A stretch of DNA of 64,000 nucleotides from Hyphomicrobiales bacterium (GTDB lineage Bacteria > Pseudomonadota > Alphaproteobacteria > Rhizobiales > Rhizobiaceae), in NCBI GenBank assembly GCA_900465675.1, contig UBJR01000008.1, positions 124,001 through 188,000 of the forward strand, read 5' to 3'. Below the pieces are notes generated by a model. The model worked only from the letters and a program-made list of their open reading frames with translations. It was not told the origin of the DNA and did no database searches. Positions 55,352 to 63,819 of this stretch are shown here, one piece after another. The first letter of the stretch is position 1. Every line of letters starts with the position of its first letter. Made by a program: the position numbers and the translations under genes.

Positions 55352-56646
55352 ACATGAGCCGCACGCACATCGACAATCCGCCGCTCTTCGCCCGCGCCAT
55401 CCTGGCCCTCTGCGCCCTTTTGATCGCCAGCTTCCTGGCATGGGCAGCCTTTGCCAGCATCGATGAGATCGCCCGCGGCGAGGGCAAGGTCATTCCGGTC
55501 TCGAAGACCCAAATCATCCAGTCGTCGGAACCCGGCGTCGTCCAGCAGATCGCCGTCACCCTGGGCCAGATCGTTCGCAAGGGCGACCTTCTGGTGCAGC
55601 TCGACAATACGACGACCACTTCGACGCTCGGCGAATCCGTTGCCAAGGCGCGTGCGCTTGGCGCCAAGGTCGCCCGCCTGAAGCTTGAGGAAGCCGGTCT
55701 TTACGACACCAAGTTCATCTGCCCGGACGAAATCCTGACCGTTGCCAAGCCCGTCTGCGACAACGAGGAAAGCCTGTTCGCCGCCGATCGCGCCAGCTAC
55801 GAAAACAAGCTCGGCGTTCTCCAGGAGCGGGTCAAGCAGCGCGAGAACGAGCTGAACGAGGCGCATGCCAATATCGCCCGTCTGACCGACAATATCGACG
55901 GCGCCCAGCGCCAGTACAACCTGATCAAGCCGCTGAGCGACAAGAAGCTCGTCGCTCAGACCGAGATGCTGAAGGTCGAACGCGACCTGACGGATCAGCA
56001 GGGCCAGCTCAAGGTTTATCAGGAAAGCATCGATCGCCTCGAAGCCGCCGTTCAGGAAGCCAAGCTGCAGGTCGGTGATCTGGCGCTGGAGCTGCGCCAG
56101 CAGGCGCTGACCGAAAAGGCGACGACGCTCGCCGAACTCTCGGTCGTCGATGAAACCATCCGCGGCGCGTCCGATCGCGTCAAGCGCACCGATATCCGCT
56201 CGCCCGTCGATGGCATCGTCAACACGCTCGAGGTCAATACGATCGGCGCCTATGTCGATCCGGGCCGGGTCATTGCCGGCGTTGTTCCGACTGCCGATAC
56301 GCTTTTGATCGAAGCCAAGATCTCGCCGCGGGACGTCGCATTCGTGCGCCGCGGCCAGCCTGCCGTCGTAAAGGTCACCGCCTACGATTTCTCGATCTTC
56401 GGCGGCCTCGAAGGCGTTGTCGAGAACATCTCGGCAGACAGCCTCGTCGAGAAGGAAAAGGGCGACACCTACTACCTGGTGCAGGTCAAGACCGACAAGT
56501 CTGAGCTGGAGCGCAACGGCAAGTCCTATCCGATCATGCCCGGCATGGTCGCCTCGGTCGAAATCATGACCGGCAACAAGACCGTGCTTAGCTATCTCCT
56601 GAAGCCGATCAACAAGGCGCGCTCGGAAGCGCTGACGGAGCGCTGA
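55348..56646 (+). CDS. HlyD-family periplasmic adaptor (LapC-like)
   Basis: 432 residues. One membrane helix near 12-32 (FARAILALCALLIASFLAWA), then a lipoyl-like half motif (GEGKVIPVSKTQIIQSSEPG), a long coiled coil (about 130-280), the second lipoyl half (RTDIRSPVDGIVNTLEVNTI-like) and a beta-barrel end. Bridges the ABC exporter and the TolC channel. Its ATG overlaps the ABC stop by 4 bases, so the two are translationally coupled. Confidence 0.9.
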   Translation: MNMSRTHIDNPPLFARAILALCALLIASFLAWAAFASIDEIARGEGKVIPVSKTQIIQSSEPGVVQQIAVTLGQIVRKGDLLVQLDNTTTTSTLGESVAKARALGAKVARLKLEEAGLYDTKFICPDEILTVAKPVCDNEESLFAADRASYENKLGVLQERVKQRENELNEAHANIARLTDNIDGAQRQYNLIKPLSDKKLVAQTEMLKVERDLTDQQGQLKVYQESIDRLEAAVQEAKLQVGDLALELRQQALTEKATTLAELSVVDETIRGASDRVKRTDIRSPVDGIVNTLEVNTIGAYVDPGRVIAGVVPTADTLLIEAKISPRDVAFVRRGQPAVVKVTAYDFSIFGGLEGVVENISADSLVEKEKGDTYYLVQVKTDKSELERNGKSYPIMPGMVASVEIMTGNKTVLSYLLKPINKARSEALTER

Positions 56647-56648
56647 GA

Positions 56649-57308
56649 ATGCTGATCAGCAAGGCTGCCGCAACCGATCTGACGAGCGCCGAGCCGCTCG
56701 ACGATGCGCTGCCTGTCATCGGCGCCGATGAGATCGAGCCGAAGTTCCGCGCCGTTGCCGGCCGGGGCGGAGAGCGCCGCGGGATCCGTCTGGAACGCAT
56801 CTATTGGGATGGTCTCGGTCGCATGTCGTCGGCGGGCAAGATGACGACGGCCGATCTCGTGCATCATACGGCCGCCCAGATGCCGGAGACCGGCAATCTC
56901 GCCTCGCTGCTCCGCGTCCTCAGCTTCAAATGGGCGCTGAAGCGGCTTGATACGGTCGAGGATGTGTCCTCGATGGCCAATTTGAATGCGCTGATCCAGG
57001 CCTCGCCGTCGCCGACGATCCTTCTCACGCTGGAGAAGAAGATCCAGCTGTTCAACGACGCCTTCCTGTCGATGCTGCGCCACCGCCTGCCGATGGGCGA
57101 TGCGGCGCAATTGACGAAGAGCCTGCGCTTTTCGATCGATACGCAGATCGAGGAAGCCATGGCGACGCTCGCCATGAACAAGGGCAAGACCCTGAATACC
57201 GGCTTCACCATCGCTGCGGGTTCGCAGACGATGAAGGGCCAGATCAATCTGGCTCTTGCGCCGACCCATGAAAAGCCGATGCTGGTCGGCTATATCTCCC
57301 GCTACTGA
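56649..57308 (+). CDS. Ribbon-helix-helix plus PAS-like regulator
   Basis: 219 residues. Residues about 40-95 (RRGIRLERIYWDGLGRMSSA, GKMTTADLVHHTAAQ, NLASLLRVLSFKWAL) match the RHH_4 type of ribbon-helix-helix domain found in Alphaproteobacteria. The C-terminal half (ALIQASPSPTILLTLEKKIQ, LFNDAFLSML, ending INLALAPTHEKPMLVGYISR) looks like a PAS sensor. Starts 2 bp after the hlyD stop, so it is part of the secretion operon. Probably a regulator of adhesin or secretion genes; the fusion is inferred from sequence and the PAS part is the less certain. Confidence 0.65.
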   Translation: MLISKAAATDLTSAEPLDDALPVIGADEIEPKFRAVAGRGGERRGIRLERIYWDGLGRMSSAGKMTTADLVHHTAAQMPETGNLASLLRVLSFKWALKRLDTVEDVSSMANLNALIQASPSPTILLTLEKKIQLFNDAFLSMLRHRLPMGDAAQLTKSLRFSIDTQIEEAMATLAMNKGKTLNTGFTIAAGSQTMKGQINLALAPTHEKPMLVGYISRY

Positions 57309-57314
57309 GAAATT

Positions 57315-58073
57315 TCAGCCGCCCGTCTTCGGCGCGATCGTCAGCGCCGAGCCATAGGCGCCGCGCATATCCGTTGCTTCGGCCGGATTGCGGTCGTCGG
57401 CCTTGTGCAGCAGCGTCGCGCTGTAACCCTCCGCATGCGTGCCCTCGATCAACGTCACGTCGGCATTCCCCGGATTGTCGGAGCGTTCGAACCACTCGAC
57501 GCTGTGATGCAGGAAGTTCATCTCGAAGGCGCGGTTGGTGACGCCGTGGCCTACAATGATGGCCGTGTCGTTGCCGCCGCCAATATCGTGCATCACGGTC
57601 AGCAGGAAAAGCCGCACCCGCTGCGCCACATCGGCCCGGCTTTCTCCATCGGGAGGCCGCGCATAGAACTTGCCGCTGTTGTTGCGCAGCCGCGCCCATT
57701 TCTCGAATTCTTCGGGAAATTTCCGCCGCTGCTCGGCGCGGTCGTAGATCTCGGTAAACAGCCCAAAATCCTGCTCGCGCAGCAGATAATCCTCATGCAC
57801 GTCGCCGACAGCGCCCTCTGGAAGAGCCTCGATGACCGCATCCATCGTCTGGCGCGTGCGCAGATAGGGGGAATACCAGATGCTGGCCCGTGGGGCGGCA
57901 TCCGGCAGCGCCGCCAGATAGGCCGCAATGCCGCGCCCGGCCGCCAGCGCCTGCCGGTAGCCCCATTCCGTCAGCGGAACATTGTGATCGCCGAACTGCC
58001 GGTAGGCGCCTTCGCTGATATTGCCAAGGGATTCGCCGTGTCGAACGAGAAAGATGCGCATGTCGGCCTGCAT
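57315..58073 (-). CDS. Histidine phosphatase (phosphoglycerate-mutase-like)
   Basis: 252 residues. RHG motif (MRIFLVRHGESLGNISEGAY) with catalytic histidine near residue 12, and a second histidine in AIIVGHGVTNRAFEM. Histidine phosphatase family. Contains a long insert (EDYLLREQDFGLFTEIYDRA). The substrate is unknown. ATG at 58073 or 58061; neither has a strong ribosome site. Converges with the RHH/PAS gene, 6 bp apart, so it probably is not part of the secretion unit. Confidence 0.82.
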   Translation of the reverse strand: MQADMRIFLVRHGESLGNISEGAYRQFGDHNVPLTEWGYRQALAAGRGIAAYLAALPDAAPRASIWYSPYLRTRQTMDAVIEALPEGAVGDVHEDYLLREQDFGLFTEIYDRAEQRRKFPEEFEKWARLRNNSGKFYARPPDGESRADVAQRVRLFLLTVMHDIGGGNDTAIIVGHGVTNRAFEMNFLHHSVEWFERSDNPGNADVTLIEGTHAEGYSATLLHKADDRNPAEATDMRGAYGSALTIAPKTGG

Positions 58074-58141
58074 GTAATGAGTGTCGGCGCATCATGACGG
58101 GGGTGGGGGCGGGGTGCAATCAGGAAACTTTGCGTTTGCGG

Positions 58142-58247
58142 CCCCCTCATCCGCCCTTCGGGCACCTTCTCCCCGAGGGGAGAAGGGATATCCTGAGCTC
58201 TACGCCAACTTCCCCTCTCCCCTGGGGGGGAGGGTAGGGTGAGGGGG
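58142..58247. repeat. RIME-like palindromic intergenic element (copy 3)
   Basis: 106 bp with the same two-hairpin layout and outer ends (CCCCCTCATCCGCCC, GGTGAGGGGG) as the copies at 1132 and 2829. Lies between the phosphatase start and the terminator of the C93 protease gene. Confidence 0.75.
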
Positions 58248-58284
58248 CTCCGGGCGCGCTGCATTCAAGAAGATCGCCCGCATC

Positions 58285-58311
58285 AAAAAAAGCCGGCCCA
58301 CGCGGCCGGCT
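58285..58311 (-). terminator. Rho-independent terminator after the C93 protease gene
   Basis: Read on the minus strand: AGCCGGCC, 5-base loop, GGCCGGCT, then a run of seven Ts. It lies about 27 bp after the stop at 58339. Confidence 0.85.
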
Positions 58312-58338
58312 CTTGTACTCCGCTCGAAATCGCCAGGC

Positions 58339-59304
58339 TCAGTAGGGGACACCTTCGCCTGGAGCGACCTTTTCGAGCGGCATAGCGGATGCCACCTGCT
58401 TGTTGCCGGCCTTGACGCCGTGGAGATAGCCCTTGCCAGCGTTGATCGAGTACAGCGGCTGGTAGTCGGGCAGACGGTTGTCGGTCAGAACCTGGTCTCG
58501 CATGTTGTCGAGGATAAAGAAGTTGCCGTTGACCGCGACCGACAGAACGGCGTGGTAGAAATGGCGCTTCTGGTCGAAGAGAACGACGATCGACATGTCC
58601 TTCATGTCGACGCCCTCAGCCTTCAGCGCCGCCATTTTCAGGATCGCGAAATCTTCGCAGTCGCCCTGCTGGCGTGACAGCGTCTCGGATGGCGTCGCCC
58701 AGTAATCGGCCACCTGATAGGTCTCGATGTCCTTGCGGTAGCGGATGGCGTGGTTGACGGCGGCGTTGACGGTGTTCAGCTTGTCGCGGATCGACGCCTG
58801 CGCGGTCTGGCCAAGCGCCGTCTTGATCACCTGCGCTGCATTGGTGCAGCCCTTGGTGCCGCAGGTGATGGCCGCGCCGCTCTGCATTTCGGCAAGCGAC
58901 GGCGCAAAGCGCTTCAGTGCCGCCAGCCGCTTGAAGGGAATGGTGACCGAGCCGAAGACCGCTTCGTTGGAGGCGGTAAGCTTTGCCGGCTTGTCGGGTC
59001 TGATCGATGCCGTGATCTCCGGAGAGGCAACCTGTTGCGGCCGTGCAATGGCGGCAAGATCAATGCGTTGAACGGTGCCCGCAACGCCTACAAACGCCGT
59101 CTTCGCCAGACTATAAAGGCCGGATATACTTGCGGTCTCCGCAAGAGAAAGTGCAGTATTGGCAGAGATCACGCTCGCGTGAGACGTCAGGGAAATCTGC
59201 GCTGTGGGTATTTCAGTGGCGTTCGACGGTGCGGTGCCAAGAAACGATGCGAAAGATGCGAAAGTAAAAGCTGCAAGTATTTTTGATTTTGTGTTGCGCT
59301 TCAT
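58339..59304 (-). CDS. Peptidase C93/BTLCP transglutaminase-like cysteine protease (LapG-like)
   Basis: 321 residues. Signal peptide (KILAAFTFASFASFLGTAPS, then NA) sends it to the periplasm. Catalytic triad C216 (QQGDCEDFAILK), H251 (FYHAVL) and D266 (FILDN). The D-C-E order around the cysteine matches the calcium-binding/catalytic patch of Pseudomonas LapG, and the C-H-D spacing (35, 15) is close to LapG's (37, 17). LapG cuts the N-terminus of surface-held adhesins to release them. The adhesin and exporter genes lie 1-20 kb away. The start at 59304 is chosen for the signal peptide. BTLCP proteins are common in Rhizobiales, so a different substrate is possible. Confidence 0.8.
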   Translation of the reverse strand: MKRNTKSKILAAFTFASFASFLGTAPSNATEIPTAQISLTSHASVISANTALSLAETASISGLYSLAKTAFVGVAGTVQRIDLAAIARPQQVASPEITASIRPDKPAKLTASNEAVFGSVTIPFKRLAALKRFAPSLAEMQSGAAITCGTKGCTNAAQVIKTALGQTAQASIRDKLNTVNAAVNHAIRYRKDIETYQVADYWATPSETLSRQQGDCEDFAILKMAALKAEGVDMKDMSIVVLFDQKRHFYHAVLSVAVNGNFFILDNMRDQVLTDNRLPDYQPLYSINAGKGYLHGVKAGNKQVASAMPLEKVAPGEGVPY

Positions 59305-59534
59305 CGGATTTTCTCTCTCTGTTTGAGAGGAATGTACCGATGAGCTATAAATATGCCGTGTGTAAGCTTGGAAAACGCAAGTATAAATATTCCGGTCAAA
59401 GACGCATAAAACTTTAGCGTTCACGTCAACCAAGTTTGGGGGAATGGTTTGATTTTCGCGCCCGCACGGTGCAGAAATGAGCGCATTCTAAAAAGGCCGC
59501 AAACGGCCGCGACATCGCATCCTCGGGGGAAACA
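59305..59534. promoter_or_regulatory. Divergent promoter region of C93 protease and lipoprotein genes
   Basis: 230 bp, AT-rich near the protease side, with no gene. Must hold both promoters. The protease ribosome site is GAGAGAGAAAATCCG; the lipoprotein one is GGGGGAAACA. I could not assign -35/-10 boxes reliably. Confidence 0.4.
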
Positions 59535-60761
59535 GTGACGCCGCATTTGAATTCGAAGATCGCGCGCCTGCATGGTTTACGCAACGGGGTCTTGAAGACG
59601 CCTGCTGCCATCAGCCGCGTCGTTCCCGCCCTTGTGCTGATCGCCGGCGGCTTGCTGGCCGGTTGCCAGGCGGATGGCGACAGTCTGTCGAACAGCGTCA
59701 AGAACACCGATATCAAGGCGCCCTCCAGCACCGTCGAGGAAAGCTTCGGCGAAACCGGCACGGAGATCACCCTGCTGCTGCCGAAGGGCTCCACTGGCCT
59801 TTACGAGGGCGAGGCGCGCGATATCCGCGATGGCGCAGCGCTCGGCGTCGGCGAAGTCGGCAACGGGCAGGTCTTCGTCAAGGTTGTCGACGTCTCCGGC
59901 GGCCCGGCATCGGTTGCCGCTGCCGTTTCGGCCGCCAAGGCGCGCAATTCCGCCCTCCTCGTCAGCTTCGCGCCGCAGGCGACCACCGCTGCCGTCGCAG
60001 CTATCCCTTCGGCCGAGCGCCTGCCGCTGATCAATCTCGGTGCGCCGGTCCCGGCAACGTCGGGCAATGTCTACAACTTCACCTCCGACGAGGTGGACAG
60101 TGCCGTCGAAGGCGCCCGCACATCCGTCTCCGGCGGCCACAAGAAGGTCTTCGTTTTCGCCACCACGGAGCTGACGGCGATCGGCGAAGCCCGCATCGCC
60201 GATGGCGTGCGCGCTTCAGGCGGTACCTATCTTGGTTCGGCCCGCTATGCGCTTTCGGATGCCTCGGCCGCCGATGCTGTGACCAGGAGCAAGGCGCAGA
60301 TGCAGGGCGCCGACACCATCGTCGTGCTGGGCAAATCCACTATCGTCACCACGGTTGCCGGTGCGATCAAGGCTGCGGGCTTCACCAACATCACACTTGT
60401 CGGCACCAGCGGCTGGCCGCAGCAGGCCTATACCAGCCCGGCTGTATCAGGTGCGCTGATCGCGATGGTTGATCCGGAAGGTGCCTCGATGATATCGGAG
60501 CGCTACCAGCGCCATTATCGGCGTCCACTGACGGCCAATGCGGCCTATGGCTATGATGCGGTGGCAATCGCCTCGGGCATCATCCGCACCAAGGATCCGA
60601 AGGCTCTGACGGCCGAAAACCTGACCAGCAAGACGGGCTTCCGCGGCATCACCGGGCTCTTCCGCCTGAATGTCTCAGGCGGCGTCGAACGCAAGCTCAG
60701 CCTCTTCACCATCACCGGCGGCAAGCCGAACCTGTTCGTGGCGGCGCCGAAGGCCTTTTGA
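59535..60761 (+). CDS. Periplasmic-binding-protein-like lipoprotein (LpoA/PBP-activator-like)
   Basis: 408 residues from a GTG start. Signal with lipobox (IAGGLLAGC). The rest is a Leu/Ile/Val-binding-type (Peripla_BP_6) fold: EITLLLPKGSTGLYEGEARD, IRDGAALGVGEV, LPLINLGAPVPATSGNVYNF, AAYGYDAVAIASGIIR. Such lipoproteins are annotated in rhizobia as penicillin-binding-protein activators, but the role is not proven here. Divergent from the C93 protease. Confidence 0.75.
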   Translation: MTPHLNSKIARLHGLRNGVLKTPAAISRVVPALVLIAGGLLAGCQADGDSLSNSVKNTDIKAPSSTVEESFGETGTEITLLLPKGSTGLYEGEARDIRDGAALGVGEVGNGQVFVKVVDVSGGPASVAAAVSAAKARNSALLVSFAPQATTAAVAAIPSAERLPLINLGAPVPATSGNVYNFTSDEVDSAVEGARTSVSGGHKKVFVFATTELTAIGEARIADGVRASGGTYLGSARYALSDASAADAVTRSKAQMQGADTIVVLGKSTIVTTVAGAIKAAGFTNITLVGTSGWPQQAYTSPAVSGALIAMVDPEGASMISERYQRHYRRPLTANAAYGYDAVAIASGIIRTKDPKALTAENLTSKTGFRGITGLFRLNVSGGVERKLSLFTITGGKPNLFVAAPKAF

Positions 60762-60787
60762 GGCCATCGGGTCGCTGGCTCGATAAA

Positions 60788-61441
60788 TCAATGCCTGGCG
60801 AGTGCCAGGCCGGACGTGTCAAAGGCCGCCGCCGCGGCCATCAGGATGCGCTGCTGGGCGGCGAGCAGGAACATGTAGCCTGCGAGCTCGACGGTTTCCT
60901 CAAACACTTCGGGCACGCCGACAAAGGCGTCGAGCGACATTCCCATATGGCGCTCGGCCGCCGTCATCAGGATCAGCGACAGGCCGGCCATCACCAGTTC
61001 GAGCGCCGGAAACTGCCGCGCCTTCATCACCGGATCCAGCAATCGCCAGAGCTTGAAACGTGCCGTCACCGTCAGCGTCACCAGCACCAGCAGGATGACG
61101 AGCGGCTTTACGGCCGGGTTGAACCAGAGCAGCTTGCCGGAAAATTCCGGCCCGTCCTCTGACATGCCGGATGGCGGATAGAACACCGCACCCCAGCTGA
61201 TTTCACGTCCCAGGCAGATGATCCAGACCGGTACGAGCGCCAGCCAGAGCCATTTCCATGGCGCCTGGCTGCGGCTCGCCAGTACGATCGCCTGAACGGT
61301 GCCGATGGCGAGAACGAGATTGTCGAGGAGCTCGAGCGGTGCGTTTTCCCAACTCCACCAGGCCGGCAGAACGAAAGACAGCGGATATGCCAGGAGGAAA
61401 AAGGCGAAGGCCACGAGCCGGAAGGGCAGGGCGGTAGTCAT
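60788..61441 (-). CDS. Unknown membrane protein
   Basis: 217 residues, not recognised. About six hydrophobic segments: 5-28, 35-55, 60-78, 105-125, 145-160, 180-200. Conserved-looking polar patches PAWWSWENAPLELLDN and CLGREISWG lie in membrane loops. Converges with the lipoprotein gene, 26 bp away. Function unknown. Confidence 0.6.
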   Translation of the reverse strand: MTTALPFRLVAFAFFLLAYPLSFVLPAWWSWENAPLELLDNLVLAIGTVQAIVLASRSQAPWKWLWLALVPVWIICLGREISWGAVFYPPSGMSEDGPEFSGKLLWFNPAVKPLVILLVLVTLTVTARFKLWRLLDPVMKARQFPALELVMAGLSLILMTAAERHMGMSLDAFVGVPEVFEETVELAGYMFLLAAQQRILMAAAAAFDTSGLALARH

Positions 61442-61561
61442 TTCATCTGTACCTCTTCAAGGGAGAGGGTTTTATGAAATAAATATGACTATCGCAATCA
61501 AATATGCCCCCCATCAACAGTTAAGGATGAGGGCAGATCGTGTGGGAGAGCCTCGTCTTCC

Positions 61562-62569
61562 CTAGAGCGGCAGCGGCGCCTCGGGGTTTACCAGACCCGC
61601 CTTGCGCAGATCACGCCAGAACTCCGCCGGGATCGTCTCGTTCAATGCCGCCCCGTCCTCGGCGATGCGTTCGGGCTTGCTGGCGCCGGGGATCACGGCG
61701 GCGACGGCCGGATGTGCCAGCGAGAACTGCAGGCCCGCAGCCTTTATGCTGATGCCGTGGCGGTCAGCCAGCGCCTTGATCCGCGCCACCTTGTCGAGGA
61801 TTACGGGCGTTGCCGGCGCATATTCGAAATTCGGCCCGCCGACCAGTGCGCCCGAGCTGTAGGGGCCACCGGCGACGATGCCGAGACCGCGCTCGGCGAC
61901 CAGAGGCATCACCCGCTGCAGCGCCCGGTCATGGTCGAGCAGCGTGTAGCGCCCGGCCAGCAGAAAGCCATCGGGCCGCGGTGTATCCAGACCCAGCAGC
62001 AATTCGATCGGCTCGACACGGTTGACGCCGAGGCCCCAGGCCTTGATCACGCCCTCGTCGCGCAGCCGGTCAAGCGCCCTGAAGGCGCCCTTGCGGGCGG
62101 TCTCGAAGACGTCGAGCCACTCGTCGCCATAAAAATCCTGAGCGACGTCATGCACGAAGGCGATATCGATGCGGTCTGTCTTCAGCCGCTTCAGGCTGTC
62201 CTCGATCGAGCGCAACGTTGCATCTTCCGAGTAGTCGTTGACGATCTTGTTCGGCCGCCCGTATTTGAACACGTCTCCCTTCTCGCCGAGATCGCGGGCG
62301 CTGACATCCTCGATCTCGTCGAGGATCACCCGGCCGACCTTGGTGCTGATCACATATTGATCGCGCGGTTTGGCCGCCAGCGCCTCGCCCATGCGGATCT
62401 CCGCAAGACCAGCGCCGTAAAAGGGCGCATTGTCGAAATAGCGGATACCGTCATTCCAGGCGGCTTCGACGGTCGAAAGCGCTTCGGCTTCCGGAATATC
62501 GCGAAACATGTTGCCGAGCGGGGCGGCGCCGAAGCCGAGCTTGCTCCGCAGGATGTTCTTGAGTGCCAT
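61562..62569 (-). CDS. Aldo/keto reductase
   Basis: 335 residues of the AKR superfamily resembling D-threo-aldose/pyridoxal dehydrogenases. Visible: GFGAAPLGNMFRDI at the start, catalytic Asp/Tyr region YFDNAPFYGAGLAEIRMGEA, Lys in VISTKVGRVI, and the NADP-binding end IPGASKPERI. Reduces aldehydes/ketones or oxidises sugars with NAD(P). Third gene of a minus-strand operon (PfpI-ABM-AKR), 26 bp after the ABM gene. Confidence 0.86.
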   Translation of the reverse strand: MALKNILRSKLGFGAAPLGNMFRDIPEAEALSTVEAAWNDGIRYFDNAPFYGAGLAEIRMGEALAAKPRDQYVISTKVGRVILDEIEDVSARDLGEKGDVFKYGRPNKIVNDYSEDATLRSIEDSLKRLKTDRIDIAFVHDVAQDFYGDEWLDVFETARKGAFRALDRLRDEGVIKAWGLGVNRVEPIELLLGLDTPRPDGFLLAGRYTLLDHDRALQRVMPLVAERGLGIVAGGPYSSGALVGGPNFEYAPATPVILDKVARIKALADRHGISIKAAGLQFSLAHPAVAAVIPGASKPERIAEDGAALNETIPAEFWRDLRKAGLVNPEAPLPL

Positions 62570-62595
62570 TGATCTGTCCTCTCCAGTGTTTGGTG

Positions 62596-62892
62596 TCAGC
62601 CGATATCGGCCGCGTCGAGAACGAGCGCGGTGCGTTCGGCGAGATCGTTGATCTTCGCGAGATAGGCCTTGAAATGCGGGGTCTGGCGGTGGGCGGCCAC
62701 CGCTTCATTGTCCTGATAGAGTTCATCGAGCACAAAACGCGTGGCATCTGCCTGATCGCGCCAGATATCCCAGCGCAGGTTGCCCGGCTCCGCCCGGCAG
62801 GCGGGTGCCATGCCGGACAGAAGCGCTTCGAGTTCGCCTGCCTTGCCAGGCCGGGCGGCGAGGATTGCCATGATCTTCACGGAATGCGGCAT
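62596..62892 (-). CDS. Antibiotic-biosynthesis-monooxygenase (ABM)-type quinol monooxygenase
   Basis: 98 residues, the standard size of ABM/YgiN-like monooxygenases: VKIMAILAARPGKAGELEAL, CRAEPGNLRWDIWRDQADAT, FVLDELYQDNEAVAAHRQTP, HFKAYL. Probably oxidises quinols without a cofactor. Ribosome site AAGGA. Lies 17 bp after the PfpI gene. Confidence 0.85.
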   Translation of the reverse strand: MPHSVKIMAILAARPGKAGELEALLSGMAPACRAEPGNLRWDIWRDQADATRFVLDELYQDNEAVAAHRQTPHFKAYLAKINDLAERTALVLDAADIG

Positions 62893-62909
62893 GGCTATCG
62901 TCCTTCGTT

Positions 62910-63707
62910 TCAGGCGGCCGTTGCGCGGTTCAGCGCCTCGACCAGCTTGGCGGCAAGCGGATGATCCGAACGTGGGTTCTGGCCGGTGATCAGTTCGCGA
63001 TCGACGACGACATTCGGTTCGAAATCGATGTCACCGGTCGTCACGTTGCCCCCGGCAATCTGCAGCGCATCGACCACGTTGAAATAGAGCTTGGCGTGCA
63101 AAATGTAGTCCTCGACAACCTTTTCTTCGCTATTGGAGAAGACGGTCATGTTGTACCCGGCATATTGCCAGCCCTTGGCCCATTCTGCCGCCTTTTCAGG
63201 CGCGCCGGCAATTAGCGCCGCGCGGAATTCGCGGGCATTCGGCATGGCCGAGGCGACAGCGATCGGACCATGGCAGAGCAAGGCGGTCGGCTTGGCCTTC
63301 TCGTGGAAGTGGCGCAGGATTTCGCCGAGATCGGCATCCTGCATCAGATCGACCCCAGGCGCCTGGCCGCCGGGCACGAAGACGCCGGCATAGCCGTCCA
63401 GACCCTCGGCGATAACCGCTGCCAAGGTCTTCACCTCGTTCATCGACGGATCCGCGGCATAGAAGGCCTTTGCCTTGCGGTATGCCGCCTCGTCGCCGCC
63501 GAAGTGATCCACCTTGTCGGAGACCTCGTCGATATGCGGCTTGGTGCCGTTAGGGGTGGCGAGCACGACATCGTAACCGGCAGCAATCACCGCCATCACC
63601 GGAATCACGGTCTCATTCAGATACTGGCCGGTGGCGCCGCTGCGGCCGCCCTTGGTTTCGATGCGCGTTGCGTTCGAACCCACGACGAGAACTTTACCCT
63701 TGCTCAT
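62910..63707 (-). CDS. DJ-1/PfpI-family (Hsp31-like) protein
   Basis: 265 residues. Conserved nucleophile elbow with cysteine in TALLCHGPIAVASAM, glutamine and acidic residues upstream (FVPGGQAPGVDLMQD), and DEVSDKVDHFGGDEAAYRKA typical of the Hsp31/glyoxalase III branch. Handles methylglyoxal or misfolded proteins. ATG at 63707 follows AAGGAGATGACA; an ATG at 63713 overlaps that site. First gene of the PfpI-ABM-AKR operon, divergent from a LysR gene. Confidence 0.85.
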   Translation of the reverse strand: MSKGKVLVVGSNATRIETKGGRSGATGQYLNETVIPVMAVIAAGYDVVLATPNGTKPHIDEVSDKVDHFGGDEAAYRKAKAFYAADPSMNEVKTLAAVIAEGLDGYAGVFVPGGQAPGVDLMQDADLGEILRHFHEKAKPTALLCHGPIAVASAMPNAREFRAALIAGAPEKAAEWAKGWQYAGYNMTVFSNSEEKVVEDYILHAKLYFNVVDALQIAGGNVTTGDIDFEPNVVVDRELITGQNPRSDHPLAAKLVEALNRATAA

Positions 63708-63819
63708 TGTCATCTCCTTGGCCTCTGGCCTCGTTTCGATGACTGGATGATGCTCTCTGATGACGTATTTCGGAAATTTATTTGTTCTATTCCAGATATT
63801 CACATGGCATTATAACTGA

